A stretch of DNA of 64,000 nt from Blepharisma stoltei (Eukaryota > Ciliophora > Heterotrichea > Heterotrichida > Blepharismidae). Below the pieces are notes generated by a model. The model saw only the letters and a program-made list of their open reading frames with translations, was not told where the DNA came from and ran no database searches. The stretch covers positions 845,001-909,000 of the forward strand of contig CAJZBQ010000004.1 in the NCBI GenBank assembly GCA_914767885.1. The letters run 5' to 3'. A program made the position numbers and the translations under genes. This document shows, in pieces, positions 30,410 to 40,819 of this stretch (its first letter is position 1; each line of letters opens with the position of its first letter).

Positions 30410-31093
30410 ATGGCATTGAGAACCGCATTGCGACGAATTAACTCTAGCGCCCCTCTGCGCTACAAAGCCTGGACCAAAATGCTAAACGACAAAGTAAAAA
30501 CGTCAGATGATGCTTCTGCAGTCTCAGCTTTATCAGCAGTCTGTGACTATTATGGCTCAAGTGTCCCAAAAGATGAACTTCAAAGCAAAAATAATTTCGA
30601 AATTAACTGGGACGAATGGAGCCACTTGGTTACTCCTAATATAGTCTCAAAGCTTAGAGAAAAGGTTGAAGCTATAAATAAAGAAGAATATGACTCCTCC
30701 GTCCTCGCAAACCAAGCTGTAGAAGAGACTGAAGAGCTTAAATCCTTAAAAAGCTATGTTTATTGGAATGGAGCACTGCATTTGAGCTTTGTAGCTGAGC
30801 AAGACAATCTTATTGAGAACATTAGTCATGCAAGACCTTTGAATGACATTGATTTGTGGCAATACAGGACCATGTATAAGTATGTGGACTGCCCTACAAG
30901 ATGGGATCATGATTTAGGCTGGTATTTGTCAAATAATGACCAAGTTATGGAAGACGCTGATATGACCAATGTGTTCCAGTTCCAGAAGGACCTTGGAAAG
31001 GTAGCCTTGATGAGATATTACTATGACTGGGTCGGAAGACATCAAATCCTTTGCACAGTTGGCAAGCTTTCTCAAACTGAACGTGAAGAATAA
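30410..31093 (+). CDS. Probable mitochondrial protein, possibly ATP synthase subunit d-like
   Basis: 227 residues. The N-terminus MALRTALRRINSSAPLRYKA has no acids and several Arg/Ser, as in a mitochondrial presequence. The FEINWDEWSHLVTPNIVSKL and REKVEAINKEEYDSS segment recalls the start of the F-type ATP synthase peripheral-stalk subunit d. The C-terminal half (YKYVDCPTRWDHDLGWYLSN, ALMRYYYDWVGRHQ) is unfamiliar. Mitochondrial location is reasonable; the subunit d idea is weak. Three genes downstream on the same strand follow at short spacing (64, 98 and 34 bp). Confidence 0.6.
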   Translation: MALRTALRRINSSAPLRYKAWTKMLNDKVKTSDDASAVSALSAVCDYYGSSVPKDELQSKNNFEINWDEWSHLVTPNIVSKLREKVEAINKEEYDSSVLANQAVEETEELKSLKSYVYWNGALHLSFVAEQDNLIENISHARPLNDIDLWQYRTMYKYVDCPTRWDHDLGWYLSNNDQVMEDADMTNVFQFQKDLGKVALMRYYYDWVGRHQILCTVGKLSQTEREE

Positions 31094-31157
31094 ATAGATA
31101 AGATTCACGGTTAATTTAGTTCTGAGTTATCTATTAATTACCATATACTTAATAAAA

Positions 31158-31520
31158 ATGAGGCTAATCACATTGAATTTACTTATGTGCAATTCAGTGG
31201 AGTGCTCTGGAAGAAACCAGCCATTATTTCTTAACCCAGGAGAAATCACACAAGGAACAACACAATTTAATCACAATTTAGCTGTAAGAATGCTTGGGAA
31301 ATTAGATTGGCCGTCCTTTACAAATAATGCTTTAAGTCTTGGACATGAGCTCCCAGATGCAATTACAGAAGCGGACCATCAAAATCAAGAGCTAATGCAA
31401 AGGATTTTTGATATAATGTTCAATATTGAAATACAAGCAGGCACCCTATTATGTCAAAACTGCAATAGGGATTATCCAATTGAAAAAGGAATCCCCAATA
31501 TGCTGCCTCGAGATCAATAA
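31158..31520 (+). CDS. TRM112: TRM112 methyltransferase activator
   Basis: 120 residues. MRLITLNLLMCNSVECSG opens the protein as in TRM112. The middle is a helical insertion (HNLAVRMLGKLDWPSFTNNA). The C-terminal zinc-binding end is AGTLLCQNCNRDYPIEKGIP followed by NMLPRDQ, the typical CxxCxRxYPI...IPNML motif. TRM112 is the obligate partner of several RNA and protein methyltransferases, including those for tRNA wobble uridine and eRF1. Complete by length. Confidence 0.95.
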   Translation: MRLITLNLLMCNSVECSGRNQPLFLNPGEITQGTTQFNHNLAVRMLGKLDWPSFTNNALSLGHELPDAITEADHQNQELMQRIFDIMFNIEIQAGTLLCQNCNRDYPIEKGIPNMLPRDQ

Positions 31521-31618
31521 ATATTATATTAATAGTATATTCAAAATAATAGTCGCAATTATAGCAATTTGGCAATAAGCAACTTGGAAAAAGTTGAAAT
31601 TTGTATATTATTTCATAA

Positions 31619-32764
31619 ATGGTGGAACCCTTCTACGACGTGATATTCAAGCAAGCTTTAGTAATAGACAACGGTTCTGGCTTAATAAAGGCAGGTCTAG
31701 CAGGCGAAGAACGTCCATCATTGGTATTCCCTTCATATGTAGGCCGTCCAAAGTACAAAAAAGTGTTACCAGGCTCAATGCACGAGCCTGAATATTTCGT
31801 AGGCTCAGAAGCAGAACAAAATCGAGGCCTTTTAAAGCTGAGATACCCATTGGAGCACGGAATTGTTGAGAATTGGACTGATATGGAGAATATTTGGCGT
31901 TATATCTACAACCAATTAGGCACAATGCCTCAAGATCACCCAGTTTTGCTGACAGAAGCTCCTTTGAACCCTTATCAAAATCGTGAAAGAGCTGCAGAAA
32001 TTTTTTTTGAAACCTTTAGCGTCCCTGGAATTTTTATTGCTGCGCAAGCTGTTCTAAGTTTATATGCAAGTGCAGCAACCACTGGAGTAGTTTTAGACTG
32101 TGGGGATGGCGTAACCCATGTAGTTCCTGTCTACGATGGCTTTTCTCTCTCCCACGCTACAACTCGCATTGATTTGGCAGGCCGCGATGTCACAGAGCAT
32201 TTACAACTGCTCCTCCGAAGGTCTGGCTACATTTTCAACACTTCTTCAGAGTTTGAGCTCGTAAAGCAAATTAAAGAAAAGAATTGCTATGTCGCCACAA
32301 TTTATAGCAGCGAGGACAAATTTATGGACGACTCCAACAAAAATCCTAGCACTTATTTATTGCCAGACGGCAGGCCGATTAACTTAGGAGCTGAAAAATA
32401 CAGAGCCGCAGAAATCCTATTTTCCCCTGACAAGGTAGGCCTAGAATATGCAGGCGTCCAAGAGTGCTTGATAAATTCTATCCAGAAAGCTGACATAGAC
32501 CTCAGAAAAACACTATATTCCTCTATATACCTAGCAGGCGGTACCACAATGATGCCAGGATTTGGTGAAAGACTGATGAGTGACCTGAGAAGGCTAAGTC
32601 CCAAAGAAGTAAAAATAAAGATCACAATTCCTCCAGAAAGGAAACTAACGTGCTGGCTTGGCGGTTCCATCCTCTCCTCATTAGCAGCCTTCAAGAACAT
32701 GTGGATTAAAAAGCAGCAGTACGAAGAAGAAGGCAAGAGAATTCTTCACTCTCGTTCATTTTAA
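31619..32764 (+). CDS. ARP1: Centractin / actin-related protein 1
   Basis: 381 residues of full actin fold. Phosphate loop 1 is QALVIDNGSGLIKAGLAGEE and VGRPK follows as in centractin. HPVLLTEAPLNPYQNRERAA and the second loop VVLDCGDGVTHVVPVYDGFS are canonical. YSSIYLAGGTTMMPGFGERL, then CWLGGSILSSLAAFKNMWIK and the HSRSF end fit ARP1 better than actin. ARP1 forms the dynactin minifilament that links dynein to cargo. In the phosphate loop, actin's DSGDG is DCGDG here, a mild difference. Assignment to ARP1 rather than another ARP is by overall pattern. Confidence 0.9.
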   Translation: MVEPFYDVIFKQALVIDNGSGLIKAGLAGEERPSLVFPSYVGRPKYKKVLPGSMHEPEYFVGSEAEQNRGLLKLRYPLEHGIVENWTDMENIWRYIYNQLGTMPQDHPVLLTEAPLNPYQNRERAAEIFFETFSVPGIFIAAQAVLSLYASAATTGVVLDCGDGVTHVVPVYDGFSLSHATTRIDLAGRDVTEHLQLLLRRSGYIFNTSSEFELVKQIKEKNCYVATIYSSEDKFMDDSNKNPSTYLLPDGRPINLGAEKYRAAEILFSPDKVGLEYAGVQECLINSIQKADIDLRKTLYSSIYLAGGTTMMPGFGERLMSDLRRLSPKEVKIKITIPPERKLTCWLGGSILSSLAAFKNMWIKKQQYEEEGKRILHSRSF

Positions 32765-32798
32765 TAATAAGCCTTGGTAATTATTAGTAGGAAATAAT

Positions 32799-34544
32799 AT
32801 GGAAAATCACTTTGCTACTTGTAGATGTCCTTGCGGACAAGACCTCCAACAGCTGGGCGCAGTTGACCACTTATTGGTTTGTCCTGAATGGAAAAATTCT
32901 TCTTTATTGTATGGATATGCTATAGAACAGTCAAGAAGTCCAGCAGGCCGCAGCATGTTGATATATGAATGTGAAGCTTTATTAAGGTTAGCCTCGCCGA
33001 AGCCAGAAATAGAAGAGGAGTTCAAAGTGCCTGCCAAAAAACTCCCTCAAATGCAAAAGCAGCCTAGCTATGACAAATATGTGCGCGAAGAAGAAGTAGT
33101 TTCGTGTGAACTCTGTCATAGGAAACAGCCAGATATGACCAATATGTTTTTCCCTGAGTGCTGCCATATGATGTGCAAATCCCATGCAATTGACGCTATA
33201 AGGAGCCAATATCCGATACAAAATTATGCAAAATGTCCGATGGATTGTGGGTATACGTTCAGTGTTGAAGAGATCATTGATTTAATAGGAGCTGACGAGT
33301 TCGAAAAATTAAAGGAAAAAAGCTTCCAAGAGTTTATTAGTCAGACTGGAGGAATTGTAGTCAATTGCGATTGTGGGGTCATGTCAATTTTAGAGCCTGG
33401 GGTTCCTGATTATGCTTATAAAGACGAGCAAGGGCAGCCAATCTCTAGAAGAGCTGCTGAGAACATGGCACAGTTTAGATTCAGGTGTGGGAATTGCCAT
33501 AAAATATTTTGTGCAAGTTGCAAAGCAGATCCTTATCATTTGGGAAAGACATGCCAAGAGCACCAGGATTTTAAGGTTGCCAAGCATTGCAGGTATTGTG
33601 GAAAAGTTATACAGTCAGTTAGGCCTGTGTGCTCTGAAGCTGCATGCTTAGAGCTATATGAGAACTCTTGCAAAAAAATACTGCCTTGTGGCCACCAATG
33701 TTTTGGGACAAATGGAGAAACTGAATGCTTTCCATGTTTAGAAGAAGAATGTGCACAGGGAGGCCCGACTATTTATGATTATTGTGCAATATGCTATATT
33801 GATGGATTAGGAGCTGCACCTTGTGTCAAATTAATTTGCGGCCACCTGCTTCATTATCATTGCTTAAACACATACCTTGAAAAAAGATGGGTTGGGCCAA
33901 GAATCACATTTAACTTCGCAAAATGTCCAAATTGTAAAGAGTGGGCACAAGTCCCAGACAATCCAGCACTAACCCAAAAAATGGATAAGATCTTAGAGCT
34001 TTACGATGATATTCGGCAAAAAGGTCTCAAGCGGTTGAAATTTGAAGGCATGGAAAATGATCCCAGACTAAATGACCCTAATGATCACTATTACCAAAAG
34101 CCTGATATTTACGCATTAGACCGATTTGCATATTATGAATGTTTTAAATGTAAGCAGCCTTATTTCGGAGGGAAAAAGGAATGTGAAGAAAATAGAGACA
34201 GGGCAGGCTACAACCCTCAAGAACTAGTTTGCCCAGGATGCTCAGCAATATGCATGGATGGAGCAGACTGCAAAACTCATGGGAAAGAATTCATTGAATT
34301 CAAATGCAAATTCTGCTGTGGGATTTCTGCTTGGTTTTGCTGGGGGACCACTCATTTCTGTGACCCGTGCCATACTAAACAAAATAATGGAGACTATGTG
34401 TCACAAAAGAAAAAAGAAGACCTACCTCAGTGTCCAGGACCTGACTTATGTCCGTTGAAGGTAAGACACCCACCTAACGGAGAAGAATTTTCTTTAGGCT
34501 GTGCTATTTGTAGAAACCTTGCTTCCAATTCAAGAGAGTTTTAA
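32799..34544 (+). CDS. RCR-type E3 ubiquitin ligase (MYCBP2/Highwire C-terminal module) with RBR-like N-terminus
   Basis: 581 residues rich in Cys. Residues about 103-150 form a RING-like CELCHRKQPDMTNMFFPECC, and 190-255 an IBR-like FRCGNCHKIFCASCKADPYH. Residues 291-318 hold CKKILPCGHQC...CFPC. Residues 327-380 are a RING-H2, YCAICYIDGLGAAPCVKLIC then RWVGPRITFNFAKCPNC. Residues 445-575 form the tandem-cysteine domain (CFKCKQPYFGGKKEC, FKCKFCCGISAWFCWGTTHF and HPPNGEEFSLGCAICRN), matching the RING-Cys-relay module of MYCBP2/PHR1. In MYCBP2 this module esterifies Thr/Ser with ubiquitin. Here it lacks the giant N-terminal region of animal members and is joined to RBR-like fingers. It follows ARP1 by 34 bp. 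Confidence 0.88.
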   Translation: MENHFATCRCPCGQDLQQLGAVDHLLVCPEWKNSSLLYGYAIEQSRSPAGRSMLIYECEALLRLASPKPEIEEEFKVPAKKLPQMQKQPSYDKYVREEEVVSCELCHRKQPDMTNMFFPECCHMMCKSHAIDAIRSQYPIQNYAKCPMDCGYTFSVEEIIDLIGADEFEKLKEKSFQEFISQTGGIVVNCDCGVMSILEPGVPDYAYKDEQGQPISRRAAENMAQFRFRCGNCHKIFCASCKADPYHLGKTCQEHQDFKVAKHCRYCGKVIQSVRPVCSEAACLELYENSCKKILPCGHQCFGTNGETECFPCLEEECAQGGPTIYDYCAICYIDGLGAAPCVKLICGHLLHYHCLNTYLEKRWVGPRITFNFAKCPNCKEWAQVPDNPALTQKMDKILELYDDIRQKGLKRLKFEGMENDPRLNDPNDHYYQKPDIYALDRFAYYECFKCKQPYFGGKKECEENRDRAGYNPQELVCPGCSAICMDGADCKTHGKEFIEFKCKFCCGISAWFCWGTTHFCDPCHTKQNNGDYVSQKKKEDLPQCPGPDLCPLKVRHPPNGEEFSLGCAICRNLASNSREF

Positions 34545-34654
34545 GTAGATAAGGCATTAGTCGATAATTATAACAGAATTATATTAATTGTGTTTTGAGA
34601 TGTATTTAATGTGAGATAATTTTATAACCTAATAATTGTATGTAATGATTCTCT

Positions 34655-35320
34655 TTAAATTACTAACGCTATATCGATCAATACTTTTGTGGCGAGTGCT
34701 AGGACACCTGAATACACTCCTTCAAATGCTAGTGATGACCACTCAGCTAATAGCCCCTTCTGTAAAAGTAAGCCTTTTATTATCGGGAACCCCACAATTT
34801 TAACGCCTAGCAGCACAAATGATGGGATCTTCAAAGATGCGCTAAAAAGTTTAAAAGCCCCGACTATGCAAACAAAAGAAATTAGCTGAGCGATTTCACA
34901 GTTGGCATGAATAGCTCTTTGTAAGTATTCCCATGTGAATTCTCCCCCACCTGCATTAAATAAGAATATAAGCAAATGTGATAAAATCATTTCCCCTAAA
35001 GCCCAGCCTAAGCCGATTCCAAGGATTCTTGACCTTGAGTCGCCAACTTTTGATAATTTCCAGTCAAGTACCCAGATAAGAATGTAGACATCGATTACTC
35101 CGATAGCTTCTTTTATTACTTCTGCATAGAGAGTCCATGTTTCATAAGCTGGGACAAAGGTTGCGTATACCAGTAATTTGATCGCGGCAGAGATTATATA
35201 ACCAATTACACCTGATATGCAAATCTTGAAGCCATGCTCGTGAAGAGAGGTGGTGTTGAAGATCAGGAATATTGGTGCAAAGGTCAGGATTACACAATTA
35301 ACCAAGTGCAAAAAGGCCAT
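34655..35320 (-). CDS. TMEM147: TMEM147 homologue (translocon back-of-Sec61 complex)
   Basis: 221 residues with about seven hydrophobic helices. MAFLHLVNCVILTFAPIFLI is the TMEM147 start. LVYATFVPAYETWTLYAEVI, then LGIGLGWALGEMILSHLLIF and GGGEFTWEYLQRAIHANCEI fall in the expected order and match the family pattern (ATFFP, LGWA.AE, FDWKYIQ). TMEM147 works with nicalin and NOMO at the Sec61 translocon in multipass membrane protein insertion. No Trp here is from TGA. The length matches the family. Confidence 0.88.
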   Translation of the reverse strand: MAFLHLVNCVILTFAPIFLIFNTTSLHEHGFKICISGVIGYIISAAIKLLVYATFVPAYETWTLYAEVIKEAIGVIDVYILIWVLDWKLSKVGDSRSRILGIGLGWALGEMILSHLLIFLFNAGGGEFTWEYLQRAIHANCEIAQLISFVCIVGAFKLFSASLKIPSFVLLGVKIVGFPIIKGLLLQKGLLAEWSSLAFEGVYSGVLALATKVLIDIALVI

Positions 35321-35372
35321 TTACAAGGGTGGATTTCGCGAAAAGGGTATTAAAATAAGCTTAATTAAAGAT

Positions 35373-35957
35373 TAAAGTAAATTAGATTAGGATAGTGTAT
35401 TTTAAGTTTCCCATTTCCAGTGGCACTAACCCCCATGGGGTGGCTATTAAAAGGCATCAAAACCCAGCCTAAAACTTCCGGTTTTTGGTAGCGCATGCCC
35501 TTTTGATCCGGATCAGGATTTTTCAGGGTGGCACCATTTCCAATCCCGAATTAATCATTAGTACTGAGCCTGCTTAGCTCTGCCTAGATCGCGCCAGTCA
35601 GACTAGAGAGACTAGCCTTGAGAATCTTGTCTAGCCTGTCTTCCCCTTTCCCCGGATCAGCTCCGAAAGAAAAACTCAGCATGCTTGCACTTATTAGGGA
35701 CAGGCCATGAAGCAGTCTAGGCAGTAACTCACCCTGCCTTTATCGGACACTCATTCTGGCCTGACATTGCTGGCAAAAATGATGCAAAAACTCCCGCTCT
35801 GGCAAAGCCACTAATCAGTAGAAATAGCGCTGGGCCTCTCGCTTTAGACTAGCTCGACCTTGGACAACTCTTTGCACCAAAAACACGTCCGGATATACAT
35901 AATGACACCCGCCACGGGGAGGACAGGCTGCTCATCATGAGTTATTTTGTGTATTTG
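35373..35957 (-). mobile_element. Family G SINE-like retroposon
   Basis: A GC-rich block flanked by a 10 bp duplication AATTAAAGAT (35363-35372 and 35958-35967). If read on the minus strand, the tail is TATCCTAATCTAATTTACTT at the low-coordinate end, similar in style to the families D and F tails. It lies upstream of TMEM147, between genes. No coding frame of note. Orientation is inferred from the tail only. Confidence 0.72.
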
Positions 35958-36146
35958 AATTAAAGATAATATTCGGATAATTTCCCTTTCTTTCTCATCG
36001 GAAAAAAGGCGATCTAGCTATGCCAATATATATATCTTGGTCAAACCAACTCATTAAATGACAGAGCAGCCTGCTAAAGAGTTTTGATCATTTGGGAAGT
36101 TGATTTGACCAACACGATTTGACTTATTCAACTCCCCATTTTTCCT

Positions 36147-36510
36147 TACTCCCCTCCCCTTTAAATTAAAACAAAATATCAGCAAAATTTAATTTTTGTG
36201 ACATTAAATAAAACAAATTTTTTATAGGGTTAAAAATATAAATTTTTTAGAAAATTAGTTTTTGGCCGAAGTTAATGGAAAAAGTGCAAGCAGAATATTA
36301 TTTATACAGATTCATACTGAATAGATTAATTTCTTGATTTAATTTTTTATAAGAATAATTTAAAATTCAAAATATTGTGTTCAATTTATATTTTAATTTT
36401 TAAAAATATTTTTATAGTGAAAATTTATAATAATTTTGTTTAAAAAAATGTATCAACCTCCTTTAAAGTGGACAGAACTTTTTTTCAATTTAAAGGGGGG
36501 AGGGAGAGTC
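36147..36510. mobile_element. Family B MITE-like element, right end decayed
   Basis: The left end TTACTCCCCTCCCCTTTAAA has a TA at 36147-36148. The inner/right ends are TCAACCTCCTTTAAAGTGGA and CAATTTAAAGGGGGGAGGGA. No TA follows the right end where one is expected, so the boundary is mutated or displaced. It lies between genes, so there is no coding frame to test the excision. Confidence 0.7.
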
Positions 36511-36774
36511 AGGAAAAATTTGGAAGCCTAAGCCAGCAGTGCCTGGGCTAAATATGAGAATCTATATGAGCTTAAAGCTCTCCTTTTACTCAATTATATG
36601 CATTTGTGGATAAGTTTTTTATTAATTAAGAAATTTAAAACTTAGGAAGATGCTTAATGCAAAGAATTCTATGAGCATCTCATTATTATGAGCCCTTATT
36701 TAAGAAATTTCATCTATTTAATAGTCAAATTTATAATCTTGAAGACTTTATATATTTAAGACGAGATCTATAAT

Positions 36775-37164
36775 TTAAGCCTCATTATTGTTCAATCTTT
36801 CTATCAATTGCTTCTGTTCTTCTTCTACCTTCAGCAAGCTTTCATACTGGTATGTATAGCGTTCAAGTTCAGCTATTTTTTCATTGATTAAAAATACAAG
36901 CTCTTGCTGCTTCTTTTTGCGTGCTTCTGCTTCATTGTCAACTTGGTTTCTTAAGCCAACTGATCTCAGCTTCTCGTTTTCTATTTTTCCAGCTTGTTCA
37001 TCTAGAACCTCTACAAGAGATCCCACTGTTTCTTGAAAACGTTTCATGTCATTAATAAACTCGTAGGAAGCAGTCTGAAGTCCCAAACTATCATTGTAAA
37101 GGCTTGATTCCAAAACCCTGATTTGATTATTTTCATCGAAAGTGATTGATACTTTTTCCGCCAT
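36775..37164 (-). CDS. IFT20: Intraflagellar transport protein 20
   Basis: 129 residues, all helical. VSITFDENNQIRVLESSLYN corresponds to the animal IFT20 start (hFDE.NKlRVLDp). RFQETVGSLVEVLDEQAGKI, then ENEKLRSVGLRNQVDNEAEA and ELERYTYQYESLLKVEEEQK with QLIERLNN follow the family through its whole length. IFT20 is the Golgi-linked IFT-B subunit that sorts ciliary membrane cargo. Complete and unbroken. Confidence 0.93.
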   Translation of the reverse strand: MAEKVSITFDENNQIRVLESSLYNDSLGLQTASYEFINDMKRFQETVGSLVEVLDEQAGKIENEKLRSVGLRNQVDNEAEARKKKQQELVFLINEKIAELERYTYQYESLLKVEEEQKQLIERLNNNEA

Positions 37165-37326
37165 GGTCTTTCAAATTATTATCTATTTCATATATAGGCT
37201 CATTAAATTTGGCCAATTGAAACACCTGAAGGATTTGGGTATTTAGAAAATGAATTAAATTAATAATTTTTGATTTTATAATTGATGCTCAGCTACATAT
37301 ACACATAATGTAAACTTTATTATGAA

Positions 37327-39668
37327 TTAAATCATGAATTTCCATCCCACTATATTTCCTTCTCTATCTCCGCTCAGCAATATATCATTATCTTCCCAGT
37401 TTTGAACGCATTTTATATTTTCCCCGACGTTTTCATTAACTTTTCCTCACGAAATCATGCTTTTGCCTCCACTGATAAGTTTTCCTTTGACACAAACCAA
37501 AGAAGTGACTTCGCTCCCATTATCCATTTCTTTTCAGTTTTTTCAATTTTTCATATCCCAAAACCTAATAAATCCACTACTTGAGCCGCTAACAATGGAG
37601 CCGTCTACTCATTTGCATAGAGTTCTTATATTTTCACAGTCTCCTTCAATAGTTGCAATTGATTTAGCTAACCTTAAATCCCAAACTTTAATAAGCCCAT
37701 CAGTTCCTCCACTGCAAAAAGTTTGAAAATTGTTCAATAATAAGACTTTTACTGGCTTATTGTGCTCTGTATATTGGCTAAATTGTTGAGAAGTTATTGA
37801 ATCTGTAATAGAAATATTATGATCTTCTCCTGATGAAACTATTAGATTTGGTCTTATAGAAATTAAAGAATGGACTGGGCCTGTATGTGCATTAATTCTT
37901 GACTTCAAAGAAATATCAGGAAAAACCCTTCAAATCCGAATGGATGAGTCAGCACTTGAAGAAATTAATGTATTTTCGTCTAATAAGGCTAAACCTGTAA
38001 CAGGCTTTGAATGAGCTTTTAAGGTTTGGGAAGGACATGAAAAAATAGGAGCTTTGTGGATCCTTGAATTCGATATTTGGGTTGGCTTATGCCATATACA
38101 AATATTATAATCCGAAGATCCACTATATATATATTTCTCGTCAGTAATGATAGTATTCACTGCATTTTTGTGGCTTTGAAATCGATACTTTTCAATTAAT
38201 AAACTATTTTCAATTGTACTGGATGATAAAGATTCTAACTCCCCCCCCCCTTTAAATTGGAACTAAAAATTTTGTTCCAATTAAAAGGGGGGTTAATTTT
38301 TTTTTTAAAAAAAAATATCAATATAAGAATTTAAAAAAAAAAAAAAATTCAAAAACTTATCGAATTAGATCAATAAATTTGTTTAATAAAATGCTATTTA
38401 CTCTTTATCCTTTAAAACAAAGCAAGATATAACTAAATTTTTCATTATTAGTTAATACGCCACTATTAATTGGCATCAAAATTATTTACACAAAAATTAT
38501 TATTTTTATTGATAAAAAAAATTAAAAAAAAAAAATTTTAGAAAATTTATATCGATCAAAGTGCTAATTTTGTTTAAATAAGATGTTATTTATACTCTAT
38601 TCTTTAAAATAAAGCAAGAAATAAGTAAATTTTGAAATTTTATAAAGAATTCCTATTGAATTTATATCAAAACTATCCAAATAAAAAAACTATCATTTTT
38701 ATCAAAAAAAACAAAAATGTTTTAAAAAATTTAGCAATTAAGGATAATAAATTTTATTTTAAATAAGATGCTCTTTATACTTTTTTTCTTTTAAAAAGAG
38801 CAAGATATAACTAAATTTTTAGTTTTAGTTAAGAAGAAACATTTAGCTTATATCAAAACCTTTTCGATAAAAATTATATATAATTTTTTATTGTAAAATT
38901 AAATTTTGTTCCAAATTTAAAGGGGGGTTAATTTACCAAAAAAGTGGAAATTTTACCGATATTTTGTTCCAATTTAAAGGGGGGGAGTAAGCGATTCTCT
39001 TTTTGAGTCAGATACCTTATATGTAGCTTTGAATTTGAATTTTGCAAAAGTGGAGAAGGAGACCTGCTGGGAGATTTAGGCGATCTTTGTTTGGAATTTT
39101 TTTTGTTAATTGCTTGTATTCTTACAGAATAAGGACTCCTCTCTCTGCTTGTATCTCGCTTAATTGATCTTTCAACTGAAGTTTTCATGGATCTTAAAGG
39201 AGATTTTGATTTTCTTTGAGAAATTTCTTCAGGAGGTAGAACTAAAAAGTTTTTCGGGATAGTAGATTTACTGTGTCTTAAAGGAGATGAATTTATGTTT
39301 CCCCAAGAACTATAGGGAATTGATTTCCTAATTGCGTTTTCATTTCTTCTATTTGGAGACTGGTTTTGCTGCCCAGAAGTTTTATATCTCTTGTGATTAT
39401 TAGTTTTTGTTAAAATTGGCTTTGTTGGGTGAATTAGTGCTTGAATAACTGCTGAATTGTAGATTTTATCTGCTTCAGCTTTTTGATTTGATCGATCAGT
39501 TGGCATTTTAAAGTGGGGAGAAGGAGTCCTTGAGGTTCGGTTTTCGTCTTTTAATTCTGCAGATTTCATAGAGATTTGTATGTTATGAGAAATGAGAGGA
39601 TGCAAAGGAAATGATTTTTGTAATCTATGAGTTGACATATTTATGAAAACTTGATTAGAAAGTTTCAT
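37327..39668 (-). CDS. WD40-repeat protein with basic Ser-rich N-terminus
   Basis: ATG at 39666-39668. About 240 residues of Ser/Arg/Lys-rich disordered sequence (PSRSPSPLLQNSNSKLHIRY) come before the family B IES at 38236-38987. Removing the IES joins TQKENRL to ESLSSSTIENSLLIEKYRFQ in frame. Then come WD repeats: HKNAVNTIITDEKYIYSGSS DYNICIWH, then HSKPVTGLALLDENTLISSS, HTGPVHSLISIRPNLIVSSG, HNKPVKVLLLNNFQTFCSGG TDGLIKVWDL, and further repeats where most Trp are TGA (FIRFWDMKNWKNWKE). The stop TAA is at 37327-37329. It is a scaffold protein; partners unknown. Confidence 0.85.
38236..38987. mobile_element. Long family B MITE-like IES in the WD40 gene
   Basis: 752 bp from TA 38236-38237 to TA 38988-38989. 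Same architecture and near-identical sequence to the copy at 22613-23450. The palindromic left end is CCCCTTTAAATTGGAACTAA and then GTTCCAATTAAAAGGGG. The right end has the double direct repeat. The threefold internal module is kept, with shortening in the poly-A/poly-T runs. TA-to-TA removal restores the host frame. Confidence 0.95.
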
Positions 39669-39772
39669 TTTAGAGGAAAAACTGCTTGTGAATTATTTTT
39701 TCTAATTTCTAATTTATGAATTATTTCAAGACAGACAAATTGGAGCTAATATATCAGTTATCTTATGATTAT

Positions 39773-40819
39773 TTATAGGTTTCGCACCTCATTGATAAAC
39801 GATACAGTCAAACCTTCTGTAAAGGTTATTTGACTTGGCATGCTGAGAAGGTCATCATCCATCTCGCATTTCTTCAAGTCAAAGAAAAGCCCATCTAGCT
39901 TTTTATCATCTTTTGGTCACCTGATTTCATATTTCTTTTCAATCTCGCTTTTGCTTGCATTGATGCCGACATCTTTGAGTTTTTTCTCAACATAATTACG
40001 AAGCGAATAACTTTGTATGTGAAGCAAAGTTTCTTCATAATTGTATTTCAAGTCCACCCCAATTTTTTCGACTAAGAACTTGATACATGCTAAGTAATCT
40101 CCATCACCAGTAGTGCTTCCTAGAGCGGCGATTTGGATGGCATTCTCATAGCTATTGTTGAGAACTTTAAAGTCAGCTTTGCACCGCTCATAAAGGAACT
40201 TCATCATTGGGTAATTTCCTGTTCTGGCTGCGATGAGGGCACAGTTTTCCCCGGTGAGGGAGTCCTGCATGTGAATGTCGAGTTCTTCTGGGGGTTTGGT
40301 GTCCTTGAAATGCAGGAAAACATAATCTAAAATACACATGTGCCCTAACTCACAGGCAGTTTGTATAGGTGTATATGTATAGAAAATTTTATTGTCGAAC
40401 GAGTTATCGAAGTCTAATGAAATATTTTCATCAATTTTAGGATTTGAATATGTGCTCATATAGAGAGGAAGATAATATTGAAGAATATCTAAATGCCCTC
40501 TCTGGCAAATTAATCCTAAAATGCTCGTTCTTTGGCTCCTAAGGAGATCCTCCAGAACAGAAAGGCTGGCACCTAAGGTTTCATACATATATCTGAAAAG
40601 ATAAGCCCTGCCCAGCCAAAGAGCGTAGCCTAAAGAATTTAGGCGCAGCCCCTCGACCTCTGCTATTGGATCATTTAACAGCAGTCGACCATGGAGTCGG
40701 CTCTGTTGAGATATTATTAAGGAATGAAGAACTTTGGAGTTATTTCGTTCAATGCATTGTTTCACTCTTTGCAACAGTTCGGATTGGGAATTGGTTTGTA
40801 TGGAAGAATTACAACCCAT
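39773..40819 (-). CDS. Ankyrin-repeat protein with N-terminal lipidation signal
   Basis: 348 residues. MGCNSS at the start fits N-myristoylation (Gly2) with palmitoylation (Cys3). Ankyrin-like repeats follow: TSILGLICQRGHLDILQYYL, TPIQTACELGHMCILDYVFL, NCALIAARTGNYPMMKFLYE and NAIQIAALGSTTGDGDYLAC. One TGA encodes the Trp of EKKYEIRWPKDDKK. The tail ends LTVSFINEVRNL. Probably a membrane-attached adaptor. The stop TAA is at 39773-39775. Confidence 0.78.
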
